From the NCBI RefSeq assembly GCF_002954685.1, contig NZ_MSCN01000001.1, forward strand, positions 3,526,400 to 3,590,399: DNA of 64,000 nt. The letters run 5' to 3'. Made by a program: the position numbers and the translations under genes. Under the pieces are notes generated by a model that ran no database searches, had not been told where the DNA came from, and worked only from the letters and a program-made list of their open reading frames with translations. How positions within the stretch are numbered: position 1 is the first letter of the stretch; the number at the start of each line of letters is the position of its first letter. The DNA is from Polaribacter porphyrae. Lineage in GTDB: Bacteria > Bacteroidota > Bacteroidia > Flavobacteriales > Flavobacteriaceae. Positions 16,730 to 25,867 of this stretch are shown here, one piece after another.

Positions 16730-17686
16730 ATGAAATGCAATTGGGATGGAGTAATGCCAGCAGTGTTTACATGGCTAAAAGAATCAAAATCTGGTACTTT
16801 AGAAATTGATTTTGATGAGACACAAAAACAAGCTGCAGGTATTTTAAAAACTCAAGGAAAGGGTGGAAGCAGCATGAGTGGACTTGTTGGTTCTGGTACT
16901 TTGGGTGAGAATAGTTACTTAAGCACCAAACAGCGTCTTTTATTACTTAAATCCCTTTCTGAAGTTGCTCAAGAATACAATGTTCCATTAATAAGTGGAG
17001 CTTCAGCAGAAACCAAGGAAGAACTTTCTAAAATCATTGAAGGTCTTGTAAAAGTTGGAGTGAATACAATAATGGTTATGCCACCAAAAACAAAGGCTAT
17101 TCCTTCTGATAAAGAAATGTATGAGTACTATGCACTTTCTGAAGCAACTGCAAAAGAAGTAGGTGTAACAATTATGCCTTATAACAATCCTGATGCAGCT
17201 GGTTATCATGCGCTTTCAACTGACCTTCTTTTAAGGCTTTCTGTTCTGCCTAAAGTAACTGCTCTTAAAATATCGACTATAGATGTATCAATTATTGAAA
17301 CATTGATATTAGAAAATAAAGATTTAAAAATTTTAGCTGGAGTAGATACAGTAACTGTTCATGCAGGACTTGCAGGTGCATGTGGAGGAATTACAGGTGT
17401 TGGTTGTATTTTTCCAAAAGCAAGTGTTACCATGCAGGAATATGTTGTAAATGGAGAATGGAATAAGGCAAATAAAATTTCACAGGCTTTAAATTCTTTA
17501 TCATATCTAGATGCTCAGCCATTGCTTTTGGAATATCTAAAGTTTGCAATGGGAATTCATCATAATGATGTTGCTGGAGGGCTGCGCACCTTTGGTAAAA
17601 AATTAACTCAACAGCAAATTGATGATGTCCATGCAAGATATATTTTGGCAAAAGAGAGACTTAAAGTGCTGGACTTAATAAGTTAA
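16730..17686 (+). CDS. DapA-family enzyme, probable 1-pyrroline-4-hydroxy-2-carboxylate deaminase
   Basis: 318 residues, DHDPS/NAL fold: GLVGSGTLGENSYLS near the start, Tyr151 in IMPYNNPD, Schiff-base Lys180 in TALKIS, and GACGGITGVGCIFP. The neighbours (2-oxoglutarate semialdehyde dehydrogenase, hydroxyproline epimerase, D-amino-acid oxidase) identify it as the likely deaminase of the trans-4-hydroxyproline pathway, giving 2-oxoglutarate semialdehyde. First gene of the cluster. Leucine codon use differs from the neighbours: by hand count about 15 of roughly 40 Leu are CTT, where flanking genes use mainly TTA. This hints at separate acquisition. A dihydrodipicolinate synthase role is unlikely here. 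Confidence 0.82.
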   Translation: MKCNWDGVMPAVFTWLKESKSGTLEIDFDETQKQAAGILKTQGKGGSSMSGLVGSGTLGENSYLSTKQRLLLLKSLSEVAQEYNVPLISGASAETKEELSKIIEGLVKVGVNTIMVMPPKTKAIPSDKEMYEYYALSEATAKEVGVTIMPYNNPDAAGYHALSTDLLLRLSVLPKVTALKISTIDVSIIETLILENKDLKILAGVDTVTVHAGLAGACGGITGVGCIFPKASVTMQEYVVNGEWNKANKISQALNSLSYLDAQPLLLEYLKFAMGIHHNDVAGGLRTFGKKLTQQQIDDVHARYILAKERLKVLDLIS

Positions 17687-17714
17687 TCCATCAAAAAAGT
17701 AGCATACAAACTAG

Positions 17715-17722
17715 TAAATTTG
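17715..17722 (+). promoter_or_regulatory. -7 promoter box before the aldehyde dehydrogenase
   Basis: TAAATTTG, exact TAnnTTTG, 28 nt before the ATG at 17751. It suggests the dehydrogenase can be transcribed without the preceding deaminase gene. Confidence 0.45.
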
Positions 17723-17750
17723 AAAAAAAATATTTTAAAAATAAGTAATA

Positions 17751-19334
17751 ATGATTACAGGAAAAAACTACATAGGCAATCAATTATCAGCCAAAGGAAA
17801 CAAAACATACAAAACGTTCAATCCAGAATTGAATGAAGAAAACGATACAACTTTTACTGAAGCAACATCAGAAGAAATTCAAGAGGCTGTTAATTTAGCT
17901 TCACAAGCTTTTGAGGAATTTAGAATCATTTCAGGAGTAAAAAAAGCCGAATTTCTAAACACAATAGCTGATGAAATTTTAGCATTAGATAACGAATTAA
18001 TAGAAACTTATTGTTCAGAAACAGGTTTACCAGAAGGAAGAGCAAAAGGAGAAAGAGGTAGAACAATTGGGCAGTTAAGAGGTTTTGCAAATTTAGTTGC
18101 AGAAGGTTCTTGGGTAGAAGCAACCATAGATTTTGCACAGCCAGAAAGAGAACCACAACCAAAATCAGATATCAGAAAAATGCTAATTCCATTAGGACCA
18201 GTTGTGGTTTTTGGAGCAAGTAATTTTCCTTTAGCGTATTCTACAGCAGGTGGAGATACAGCAGCAGCTTTAGCTTCAGGTTGTCCTGTAATTGTAAAAT
18301 CGCACCCTATGCATTCAGGTACAGGAGAATTGGTAGCATCAGCAATAGTAAAAGCAGCCGAAAAAACAGGAATGCCAAATGGCGTTTTTTCTAATTTAAA
18401 TTCAAGCGGTATCGAAGTTGGGCAACAATTAGTTTCTAATCAAAAAGTAAAAGCAGTTGGTTTTACAGGAAGTATAAAAGGAGGTAGAGCTTTATTAGAT
18501 TTAGCTGCGAAAAGAGAAGAACCAATTCCTGTATTTGCAGAAATGGGAAGTATAAATCCTGTGGTTATTTTACCAAAAGCGCTAGAAAACAGACATCAAG
18601 AAATTGCAAAAACCTATGCAAGTTCTATCACTTTAGGTACAGGTCAGTTTTGTACAAATCCAGGTTTATTATTAGGAATTAAAAGTGATGATTTAACCAG
18701 TTTCATCAATAATTTATCTGATGAAATTGAGAAGATAAGTCCATCTTGTATGTTGCATCCCAACATCAAAAAAGGATATGAAAAAAACAAAGAAAAAGTA
18801 GTTGCTCAAGACAATGTTTCTGTGGAAGCAAATTACACTTCAGACGTACATAAAAATTACGCACAACAAGCAGTTGTTACTGTTGGTGGAAAAGATTTTC
18901 TAGAGAATTCAACCTTACATTTAGAAGTTTTTGGACCATTTTCTATGGTAGTACAATGTGAAAATGAAGAAGAATTACAAACCGTAATTTCTAATTTAGA
19001 AGGGCAATTAACAGGAACTATAATTTCTGATGATAATGAAATTAGCAGTTATCAATCTATAATTGCTGCACTACAAAATAGAGTAGGAAGAATTATTTTT
19101 AACGGAGTTCCAACAGGAGTAGAAGTTTGCGAATCTATGGTTCACGGAGGTCCTTATCCAGCATCCACAGATAGTAGATTTACAGCAGTTGGTGTCAATT
19201 CTATAAAACGTTGGGTACGCCCTTTTAGTTATCAAGATTGGCCAAATTCTTTACTGCCACAAGAATTACAAAACGAAAATCCTTTAGATATTTTTAGAAC
19301 TATTGATGGAATAAGAACAAAAGATGAAATCTAA
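17751..19334 (+). CDS. 2-oxoglutarate semialdehyde (2,5-dioxovalerate) dehydrogenase
   Basis: 527 residues, the length of the long NADP-preferring aldehyde dehydrogenases. Visible: PLGPVVVFGASNFPLAYS (oxyanion Asn), cofactor loop VGFTGSIKGGRALLDLAA, glutamate in PVFAEMGSINPV, catalytic Cys301 in TLGTGQFCTNPGL, and EVFGPFSMVV. It oxidises 2-oxoglutarate semialdehyde to 2-oxoglutarate, the last step of hydroxyproline breakdown. Three bases separate it from the epimerase gene. The same enzyme also serves sugar-acid pathways, but no such genes are nearby. Confidence 0.9.
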   Translation: MITGKNYIGNQLSAKGNKTYKTFNPELNEENDTTFTEATSEEIQEAVNLASQAFEEFRIISGVKKAEFLNTIADEILALDNELIETYCSETGLPEGRAKGERGRTIGQLRGFANLVAEGSWVEATIDFAQPEREPQPKSDIRKMLIPLGPVVVFGASNFPLAYSTAGGDTAAALASGCPVIVKSHPMHSGTGELVASAIVKAAEKTGMPNGVFSNLNSSGIEVGQQLVSNQKVKAVGFTGSIKGGRALLDLAAKREEPIPVFAEMGSINPVVILPKALENRHQEIAKTYASSITLGTGQFCTNPGLLLGIKSDDLTSFINNLSDEIEKISPSCMLHPNIKKGYEKNKEKVVAQDNVSVEANYTSDVHKNYAQQAVVTVGGKDFLENSTLHLEVFGPFSMVVQCENEEELQTVISNLEGQLTGTIISDDNEISSYQSIIAALQNRVGRIIFNGVPTGVEVCESMVHGGPYPASTDSRFTAVGVNSIKRWVRPFSYQDWPNSLLPQELQNENPLDIFRTIDGIRTKDEI

Positions 19335-19337
19335 AAA

Positions 19338-20348
19338 ATGAATAAACATACATTTGTTTGTATTGATGCACATACGTGTGGTAATCCAGTAAGAGTCATT
19401 AAAAAAGGTGGCCCAGAATTGACTGGAAAAACCATGAATGAAAAACGTTTACATTTCTTAAAAGAATACGATTGGATCAGAAAAGGTTTGATGTTTGAAC
19501 CTAGAGGTCATGATATGATGAGTGGTTCAATTTTATATCCACCTCACAATTCAGAGAATGATTTTGCCATTTTATTTCTAGAAACTTCGGGTTGTTTACC
19601 TATGTGTGGACATGGAACAATTGGTACAATTACGATTGCTATCGAAGAAGGTTTAGTGCAACCAAAAGTATCAGGAAAAATAAAAATGGAAGCACCTGCA
19701 GGTTTAGTTGAAATAGAATATTCTGAAAAAAATAATAAAGTAGAATGGGTAAAATTGACTAACGTAAAAAGCTATTTAGCAGCAGAAAACTTAAAAGTAA
19801 ATTGCCCTGAATTAGGTGAACTTACTTTTGATATTGCTTATGGAGGAAATTTTTATGCAATTGTAGATCCACAGAAAAATTTTAGTGGAATTCAAGATTT
19901 TACAGCAGCAAAAATCATTCAATATTCACAGATTATTAGAGAAAGAATTAATGAGAAATATCCAAACAAATTTGTGCATCCAGAAAATGAATCGATTAAA
20001 AACATAACCCATTTGTTGTGGACAGGAGATACTATTCATTCAAATTCAGATGGTAGAAATGCCGTTTTTTATGGAGATAAAGCTATTGATAGAAGTCCTT
20101 GTGGAACAGGAACATCAGCAAGATTGGCACAATTATACGCAAAAGGTAAACTAAAAGTTGGACAAGAATTTATTCATGAAAGTTTTATAGGGAGTACTTT
20201 TATAGGTAAAGTTGAAAAGGAAACTTTTATTGGAAATCAAAAAGCAATTGTACCAAGTATTAAAGGTTGGGCAAAAATTTTTGGACAAAACACAATAACT
20301 ATTGATACTGAAGATGATCCTTATGCTTATGGGTTTTCTGTGATTTAA
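19338..20348 (+). CDS. 4-hydroxyproline 2-epimerase (proline racemase family)
   Basis: 336 residues. The two catalytic cysteines are present: Cys90 in PMCGHGTIG and Cys255 in DRSPCGTGTSAR. The Cys/Cys pair marks a racemase or epimerase, as opposed to the Cys/Thr 3-hydroxyproline dehydratases. The N-terminus has CIDAHTCGNPVRV and the active-site-lid region EPRGHDMMSG. It converts trans-4-hydroxy-L-proline to cis-4-hydroxy-D-proline, the entry step of the pathway. Cytoplasmic. It is directly behind the dehydrogenase gene in the operon. The context excludes plain proline racemase as the best call. Confidence 0.9.
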   Translation: MNKHTFVCIDAHTCGNPVRVIKKGGPELTGKTMNEKRLHFLKEYDWIRKGLMFEPRGHDMMSGSILYPPHNSENDFAILFLETSGCLPMCGHGTIGTITIAIEEGLVQPKVSGKIKMEAPAGLVEIEYSEKNNKVEWVKLTNVKSYLAAENLKVNCPELGELTFDIAYGGNFYAIVDPQKNFSGIQDFTAAKIIQYSQIIRERINEKYPNKFVHPENESIKNITHLLWTGDTIHSNSDGRNAVFYGDKAIDRSPCGTGTSARLAQLYAKGKLKVGQEFIHESFIGSTFIGKVEKETFIGNQKAIVPSIKGWAKIFGQNTITIDTEDDPYAYGFSVI

Positions 20349-20380
20349 GGATTGGATTCAGAAATAAAAAACAGAGTGTT

Positions 20381-20422
20381 AGTTCGAGTGATTTTGAGGA
20401 ACGAAAAATTATATCGAGAACT
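20381..20422. repeat. 42-bp interspersed repeat, copy 2
   Basis: Same element as at 16505, two substitutions apart (positions 20 and 31 of the unit). It lies in the 191-nt spacer between the epimerase and the D-amino-acid oxidase genes. Confidence 0.8.
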
Positions 20423-20539
20423 ATTTTAAAATGTAAAATTCTTATTCTTGATACAATTTCTATTCATTTCAATCGTAAAATCCTTTCGAATTGACATAAT
20501 TTTATCAAAAAAAGAAATATTAAAAAAGTAAACTTTTAA

Positions 20540-21787
20540 ATGGCAAAAAGTGTTATCATCATTGGTGGTGGAATTATAGGGTTATGCTCTGCGTATTATT
20601 TACAAAAAGAAGGGCATAAAGTTACAGTTATAGATAAGTCTGATTATTCTTCTGGAGCATCTTATGTAAACGCTGGTTATATTACACCCAGTCATATTAT
20701 TTCTTTAGCAGCTCCAGGAATGATTAATAAAGGTATTAAATGGATGTTCAATTCTTCAAGTCCTTTTTATGTAAAACCACGATTGAATTACGATTTCTTA
20801 AAATGGAGTTTAGCTTTTAAAAGATCGGCCACATCCCAAAAAGTGGAAAAAGCAATTCCTGTTATTAAAGACATTAATTTGTTGAGTAGGGAATTGTATC
20901 AAGAAATGAAAAGTTCTCAAGAATTTGATTTTTTTCATCAACACAAAGGTTTATTAATGTGTTATCAAACTGAAAAAGCTGGAGAAGAAGAGTGGAAAGT
21001 AGGGCAAAGAGCGATTACAGAAGGCTTAAAAGTTGAAAATTTATCTAAAGAACAAGTACAAAAGTTAGAACCAAACTCAGGTTTAGATGTAAAAGGAGCT
21101 GTGTATTATCATTCTGATGCACACATGACTCCCAACAATTTTATGGAGCAATTAAAAGTCTATTTAAAGCAAAATGGAGTCAGTATTTTAGGAAACGAAG
21201 AAGTTATTGATGTACATATTTCTGACAATAAAGTAACTTCAATTAAAACCACAAATTTAGCTATAAAATCAGATGAATTTGTAATTGCAACAGGTGCTTG
21301 GTCTCAAAATTTTGCTAAAAAACTGGGAATTAAAATTACAATTCAAGCAGGAAAAGGATACAGTATTAACGTGCAAAAAGAGACCAATATTAAGATTCCT
21401 GCTATTTTAATGGAAGCAAAAGTAGCTGTAACACCTATGGATGGATTTACACGTTTTGCAGGAACTATGGAAATTGGAGGTATAAATCATAAAATTAATA
21501 AAAATAGAGTACAAGCAATTGCAAATGCTGCTGAAAAATACTATCACAATTTAAAAATTGAATCCAAAGAAAAAGAAGCTGCACAATGTGGATTGCGTCC
21601 TCTTTCTCCTGATGGATTGCCATATATTGGAAAATCTTCCAAGTGCAAAAACGTAACTTTTGCAACTGGTCATGCAATGATGGGTTGGAGTTTAGGACCA
21701 GCAACAGGTAAACTGGTTTCAGAAATTATTTCTGATAAAAAATATTCCTTGAATATGTACCCTTTTGCAGTCGATCGTTTTTCTTAA
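20540..21787 (+). CDS. FAD-dependent D-hydroxyproline oxidase/dehydrogenase (DadA-like)
   Basis: 415 residues. N-terminal FAD fold SVIIIGGGIIGLCSAYYLQ (4-22), family block DYSSGASYVNAGYITPSH, and the C-terminal CGLRPLSPDGLPYIG and FATGHAMMGWSLGPATG. This is the DadA type of the DAO superfamily. From its neighbours it most likely oxidises cis-4-hydroxy-D-proline to 1-pyrroline-4-hydroxy-2-carboxylate. Electrons probably go to the respiratory chain; this is family knowledge. A D-alanine dehydrogenase role is possible but less likely. Confidence 0.85.
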   Translation: MAKSVIIIGGGIIGLCSAYYLQKEGHKVTVIDKSDYSSGASYVNAGYITPSHIISLAAPGMINKGIKWMFNSSSPFYVKPRLNYDFLKWSLAFKRSATSQKVEKAIPVIKDINLLSRELYQEMKSSQEFDFFHQHKGLLMCYQTEKAGEEEWKVGQRAITEGLKVENLSKEQVQKLEPNSGLDVKGAVYYHSDAHMTPNNFMEQLKVYLKQNGVSILGNEEVIDVHISDNKVTSIKTTNLAIKSDEFVIATGAWSQNFAKKLGIKITIQAGKGYSINVQKETNIKIPAILMEAKVAVTPMDGFTRFAGTMEIGGINHKINKNRVQAIANAAEKYYHNLKIESKEKEAAQCGLRPLSPDGLPYIGKSSKCKNVTFATGHAMMGWSLGPATGKLVSEIISDKKYSLNMYPFAVDRFS

Positions 21788-21797
21788 TTTTGAATTG

Positions 21798-22376
21798 ATG
21801 CTAAAATCAGAATTAAGAAAAATTTACAAACAAAAGCGAAACGATTTAACTTTTGAAGAAATTCAAAAGTTGCAAGAAAATATCTACCAACAAATCTATG
21901 ATTTGGATATTTCTCAAATCAAAACAGTTCATTTGTTCTTGACGTTAGAAAAGTTTAAAGAAATCGATACACAACCTATTATCGATTATTTTAGAAGTCA
22001 AAACAAAAGAATTGTAGTTTCAAAAAGCGATTTTTCAAAAAATACATTAACCCATTTTTATTTAGGAAAGGACACAGAAATAGCACTCAACAAATACGGA
22101 ATTCCAGAACCTAAAAACGCCAAAAAAGCTTTAGAAAAAGCTTTAGATTTGGTTTTTGTACCACTTTTAATTTCTGATGAAAAACACTACAGAGTAGGTT
22201 ATGGAAAAGGTTTTTACGATCGATTTTTAGCCAACTGTAGAAAAGATTGCAAAAAAATAGGTTTAAATTTCTTTAAACCTATTTCAAAAATTTCTGATAT
22301 TAATGAATTTGATGTTGCTTTGGATGATGTGATTTATCCAAGTTTATTATTAAGTAAGCTGTCATTCCCAACTTGA
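21798..22376 (+). CDS. 5-formyltetrahydrofolate cyclo-ligase
   Basis: About 192 residues from the ATG at 21798 (MLKSELRKIYKQKRNDLT, the usual start of the family); an upstream ATG at 21765 lies inside the previous gene. Hallmarks: LFLTLEKFKEIDTQPII, the nucleotide-binding region DLVFVPLLISDEKHYRVGYGKGFYDRFL. Converts 5-formyl-THF to 5,10-methenyl-THF using ATP. It starts 10 nt after the oxidase stop, so it is probably read through from the hydroxyproline operon. The last residues (KLSFPT) and the stop lie inside a repeat element. Confidence 0.9.
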   Translation: MLKSELRKIYKQKRNDLTFEEIQKLQENIYQQIYDLDISQIKTVHLFLTLEKFKEIDTQPIIDYFRSQNKRIVVSKSDFSKNTLTHFYLGKDTEIALNKYGIPEPKNAKKALEKALDLVFVPLLISDEKHYRVGYGKGFYDRFLANCRKDCKKIGLNFFKPISKISDINEFDVALDDVIYPSLLLSKLSFPT

Positions 22377-22441
22377 TTGGGAATCTATTTTAATTGTTTG
22401 GATAATTCTTAATATGGATAACCTTTTTCAAGGGAATGACA
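22360..22441. repeat. MITE/REP-like element with nested inverted repeats
   Basis: Outer arms TGTCATTCCC (22360-22369) and GGGAATGACA (22432-22441) are inverted. An inner palindrome ATTCCCAA / TTGGGAAT begins in the left arm. The left end overlaps the 3' end and supplies the stop of the cyclo-ligase gene. Elements beginning TGTCATTCC are, as I recall, frequent in flavobacterial spacers. Confidence 0.7.
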
Positions 22442-22450
22442 TATTACCTA

Positions 22451-25400
22451 CTAATGACAACTACAATTTGGAGTTAAAAAACTATTTGTTTTTAAATTTA
22501 CAGGCACTCCTTGATTGTAACCATCCATTTCAAAATAGAACTTACTTCTTTTTTTATCGTAATTTCCAATTTCATTCATTGTGTCTACATCATATAAACG
22601 TCCGTTAATCATTGTATAAATTACCGAATTTGAGTTTTTTATGTTTTCTAAAGGATTTTTATCCAAGATAATTAAATCTGCTAATTTCCCTTTTTCTAAA
22701 GAACCAATTTCATCAGCTGCACCAATATAATCTGCTCCATTTATGGTAGCAGCCTTTAAAGTTTCGTGATTGGATAAACCACCTTGTTGCAACATCCACA
22801 ATTCCCAATGTGCGCCTAAACCTTGCAATTGTCCATGAGCACCTAAATTCACTTTTACACCTTCTTTGGCTAATGCTGTCACAGTTTCAGAAGTTAAAAT
22901 ATGGCCGTTTTTATATTCTTCTTCAGGCACCATGGTTCTGTGTCTAGAACGTGTATCAACCACATATCTTGGTGTGTATTTTAGTAAAGTTTTGTTTTCC
23001 CAAACATTCATTTTTTGATACCATTCAAACTCGCCATTCATTCCTCCATAATTTACAATAAGCGTAGGAGTATAACCAGTTTTACTGTTTTTCCAAAGTG
23101 ATAACACATCTTTATAAACAGGATTTACAGGAATATTATGCTCAATTCCTGTATGTCCATCAAAAATCATAGACATATTTGAGTAGAAATTAGAACCACC
23201 TTCTGGCACTACATTTACACTCAATTCTCTTGCAGCTTGCATAATTTGTTGACGCTGTTCTCTTCTAGGTTGATTGTAACTTTTAATCGACTTTGCCCCA
23301 AAAGCTTTTGTTCTTGCAATTGCAAAACGTGCATCATCTAAATTGTTTACAACCGCTTTAAAATCGCCTTCTGCACCATATAAAATAAATCCTGTAGAAA
23401 ACATTCTTGGGCCTACTAAATGCCCACTTCTTTGCAATTCTTCTAGGGTAAATGCTGCTGCTGTATGAACTGAAGGATCATGAGAGGTAGTAACTCCAAA
23501 AGCTAAATTTGCATAAAACTGCCAGTGTTTTTGCGTACTTAAACCACTTCTGAAAGCACCAACATGTGCATGAACATCAACCAAACCAGGCATAATAGTT
23601 TTGCCATTCATTTTATAGACTTTGGCATTAGATGGAATAGTAATATCTCTGGTTCTTCCAATTTTTTCAATCTTATTTTTGTTGATGACAATAGTACCAT
23701 CTTCAATTACTTCATTGCCTTTCATGGTAATAATCCTTGCATTTTTAAAAGCAATTCTACCTTCAGGAATATCAGATTTTGTTTTTAGATTAATTTTAAT
23801 TCCAGCTGTTTCTTCTTTCGCTAAATTCGTTTTAGCAAAAGGATCTGTAGTATTATTTACAATTGATTTAGAGTGATATTCATCTCCTAAAGTCCAATGT
23901 ACTTTTTGGTTGTTTGCAGCCCAATGTAAATTGATTCCTGCATTTTTAGACAAACTTTCAACTTTAAAAGATTTTGTGTTTTGGTCTAAATTGATTTCAC
24001 TTCCATTCATTACAAATGGCGCTACAAATAGTTTGTGTAAGTGAATAAATGCTATGAATTTATTGTCATTACTAGGCACTAATCGATTCGCTAATTTAGA
24101 TGAAAAATGACTGCGTTCTTCCTTTCCATTTAAATCGACACTTTTCAGTTTTTTAGTTAAACCACCAAAAAACGAACCTCCTGTTTGAAAGAAAATACGA
24201 GAATCATCAGCAGAAAAAGTTGGGAATTCTCCAGTTTTAGAAACTCTTTTTGCGTTTGTTCCATCAGCGTTAGCTAAATAAATTCCAGTTTTTTTGGTGT
24301 AATCAAAACCTTGGTCTCCATTACCAGATTCTTTTCTGTAGACAATTTTTGAATCATCACTATTAAAAGTAGGAGTTCTATAAATTCCTTTTTCTTTGGT
24401 GATTTTTGTCAAACCAGTTCCATCTAAATTTACCTTATAAATCGCACCTAAATTTTCATCATTCCAAGTAACAAATATGAGAGATTTTCCATCCGAAGAA
24501 AAACTAGGTTCAGCTTCAAAATCTGATAATGTTGTAATTCTTTGAGGAGTGCCATTAGGCAATTTTTTCTTATAAATATGTCCTAAAGATGTAAAAATGA
24601 TTGTGGAATCGTTAGGGGAAGTTTGCGCATTTTTAATCATTTTAGACGTAAATGTTTCCTCAAAAACTTTACGTTTTACACGATGGGTTTTTGCTAATTT
24701 GATTTCTTGATTTATTTGAAAAGGAATATTTTGAATTTGCTTTGTATCAACATTAATTCTATTGATTTTTCCTTGCGCCCAAATAATAATGTCTTTGCTG
24801 TCTGGCATCCAAGCAAAATGAGGATACACTCCAAAAACAGCCCAAGCTTCACTTTGGTCTTTGCTTAAGTTCTCATAAATGGGATATTCTTTCCCAGTTT
24901 CTAACTCGTGAATGTATAAAACCGATTTTGTTCTTACACGTTTTACAAATGCCAATAATTTACCATCTCTAGAAATTACAGGTCTTGCAGCTCCTCCTGG
25001 ACCACCAGTAATTCGTTCTGTTTTTCCAGTTTCAAAATTATATTGATTGATGACATAAATTTGTTTGTTTGGGTCTTTATTATATTGAAAAAATCCTCCT
25101 GGATACATATCTTCTGCATAATACAAATACTTTCCATCAGCAGAAATTGAAGGATCATTTACATCTTGTTGATCATTTTTTCTTTTGGTTAATCGCAAAC
25201 CAGCAGCTCCAGAAAGTGGATATTGCCACATTTCTCCTGCACCAACAGATCTTTGTGAAGTATAATGTTTTCTTGCTACTAAAGATTTTCCATCTGGTGT
25301 CCAAACAGCATTGTTTAACAATCTCATTTTTTCTTTAGTGATGGATTTAGCATTTTTTCCATCAGCAGTCATCACCCAAATATTATTACCACCTTCAGCA

Positions 25401-25729
25401 TCACTGGTAAAAGAAATATATTTTCCATTTGGGCTAAACCTAGGTTGCACTTCATAAGCCAGACCTGAACGTAAAACAGTAGTTGTTCCACCAGAAATAG
25501 ACATTTTGTAAATATTACCTAACAAATCAAAAACGATGGTTTTTCCATCAGGAGAAACATCTAAATTCATCCAAGTTCCTTCATCTGTATTCAATTGAAA
25601 TGAGTTGTATAACCAAGTTTCATGAGGTTTATTGACATCCCATTTTTTTGGTTTTTCTTTTTTTTCTTGTGAGTTGATTTGTATTGAAATAAAGAATATA
25701 AATAGTACAACTAGTTTTTTAGACATCAT
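22451..25729 (-). CDS. Secreted amidohydrolase with TolB-like beta-propeller
   Basis: 1092 residues. Signal peptide KKLVVLFIFFISIQINSQ. Residues about 45-640 hold repeated WD40/TolB-like blades (SPDGKTIVFD, SPNGKYISFTSDAEG, SADGKYLYYAEDMYPGG, SSDGKSLIFVTW and others). Residues about 670-1060 form an amidohydrolase domain: MPGLVDVHAHVG metal site, VTTSHDPSVHTAA, NVVPEGGSNFYSN, GHTGIEHNIP, GAHGQLQGLG and GSLEKGKLADLIILDKNP. Likely periplasmic or outer-membrane, acting on peptides or cyclic amides; the true substrate is unknown. Single gene. Such propeller-amidohydrolase fusions of about 1,000-1,100 residues are known in Bacteroidetes. Confidence 0.9.
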   Translation of the reverse strand: MMSKKLVVLFIFFISIQINSQEKKEKPKKWDVNKPHETWLYNSFQLNTDEGTWMNLDVSPDGKTIVFDLLGNIYKMSISGGTTTVLRSGLAYEVQPRFSPNGKYISFTSDAEGGNNIWVMTADGKNAKSITKEKMRLLNNAVWTPDGKSLVARKHYTSQRSVGAGEMWQYPLSGAAGLRLTKRKNDQQDVNDPSISADGKYLYYAEDMYPGGFFQYNKDPNKQIYVINQYNFETGKTERITGGPGGAARPVISRDGKLLAFVKRVRTKSVLYIHELETGKEYPIYENLSKDQSEAWAVFGVYPHFAWMPDSKDIIIWAQGKINRINVDTKQIQNIPFQINQEIKLAKTHRVKRKVFEETFTSKMIKNAQTSPNDSTIIFTSLGHIYKKKLPNGTPQRITTLSDFEAEPSFSSDGKSLIFVTWNDENLGAIYKVNLDGTGLTKITKEKGIYRTPTFNSDDSKIVYRKESGNGDQGFDYTKKTGIYLANADGTNAKRVSKTGEFPTFSADDSRIFFQTGGSFFGGLTKKLKSVDLNGKEERSHFSSKLANRLVPSNDNKFIAFIHLHKLFVAPFVMNGSEINLDQNTKSFKVESLSKNAGINLHWAANNQKVHWTLGDEYHSKSIVNNTTDPFAKTNLAKEETAGIKINLKTKSDIPEGRIAFKNARIITMKGNEVIEDGTIVINKNKIEKIGRTRDITIPSNAKVYKMNGKTIMPGLVDVHAHVGAFRSGLSTQKHWQFYANLAFGVTTSHDPSVHTAAAFTLEELQRSGHLVGPRMFSTGFILYGAEGDFKAVVNNLDDARFAIARTKAFGAKSIKSYNQPRREQRQQIMQAARELSVNVVPEGGSNFYSNMSMIFDGHTGIEHNIPVNPVYKDVLSLWKNSKTGYTPTLIVNYGGMNGEFEWYQKMNVWENKTLLKYTPRYVVDTRSRHRTMVPEEEYKNGHILTSETVTALAKEGVKVNLGAHGQLQGLGAHWELWMLQQGGLSNHETLKAATINGADYIGAADEIGSLEKGKLADLIILDKNPLENIKNSNSVIYTMINGRLYDVDTMNEIGNYDKKRSKFYFEMDGYNQGVPVNLKTNSFLTPNCSCH

Positions 25730-25788
25730 GTATTTTATTGAGAATTATATGTTATAAATGTAAGATTTTCTTTTGACACGTATTATAT

Positions 25789-25854
25789 AGATTTTCACAG
25801 ATAAGAGAATTTCTTATTTGGCTACTATATAATCCGTGTAAATTAGTGAAATCT
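25789..25854. repeat. Imperfect inverted repeat
   Basis: AGATTTTCAC (25789-25798) faces GTGAAATCT (25846-25854) with the text AATCCGTGTAAATTAGTG between. It resembles a degenerate form of an intergenic repeat common in this phylum. Possibly a structured 3' region of the convergent spacer. Confidence 0.35.
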
Positions 25855-25867
25855 TTGTCTAATATTT

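Noticed and set aside
16730..17686. Dihydrodipicolinate synthase (dapA) for lysine synthesis
   Set aside because: Fold agrees, but the surrounding hydroxyproline genes and the distinct active-site context favour the deaminase role.
22414..22608. A 64-residue frame on the plus strand after the cyclo-ligase gene
   Set aside because: It starts in the repeat element and overlaps the antisense of the amidohydrolase 3' end; no family features.
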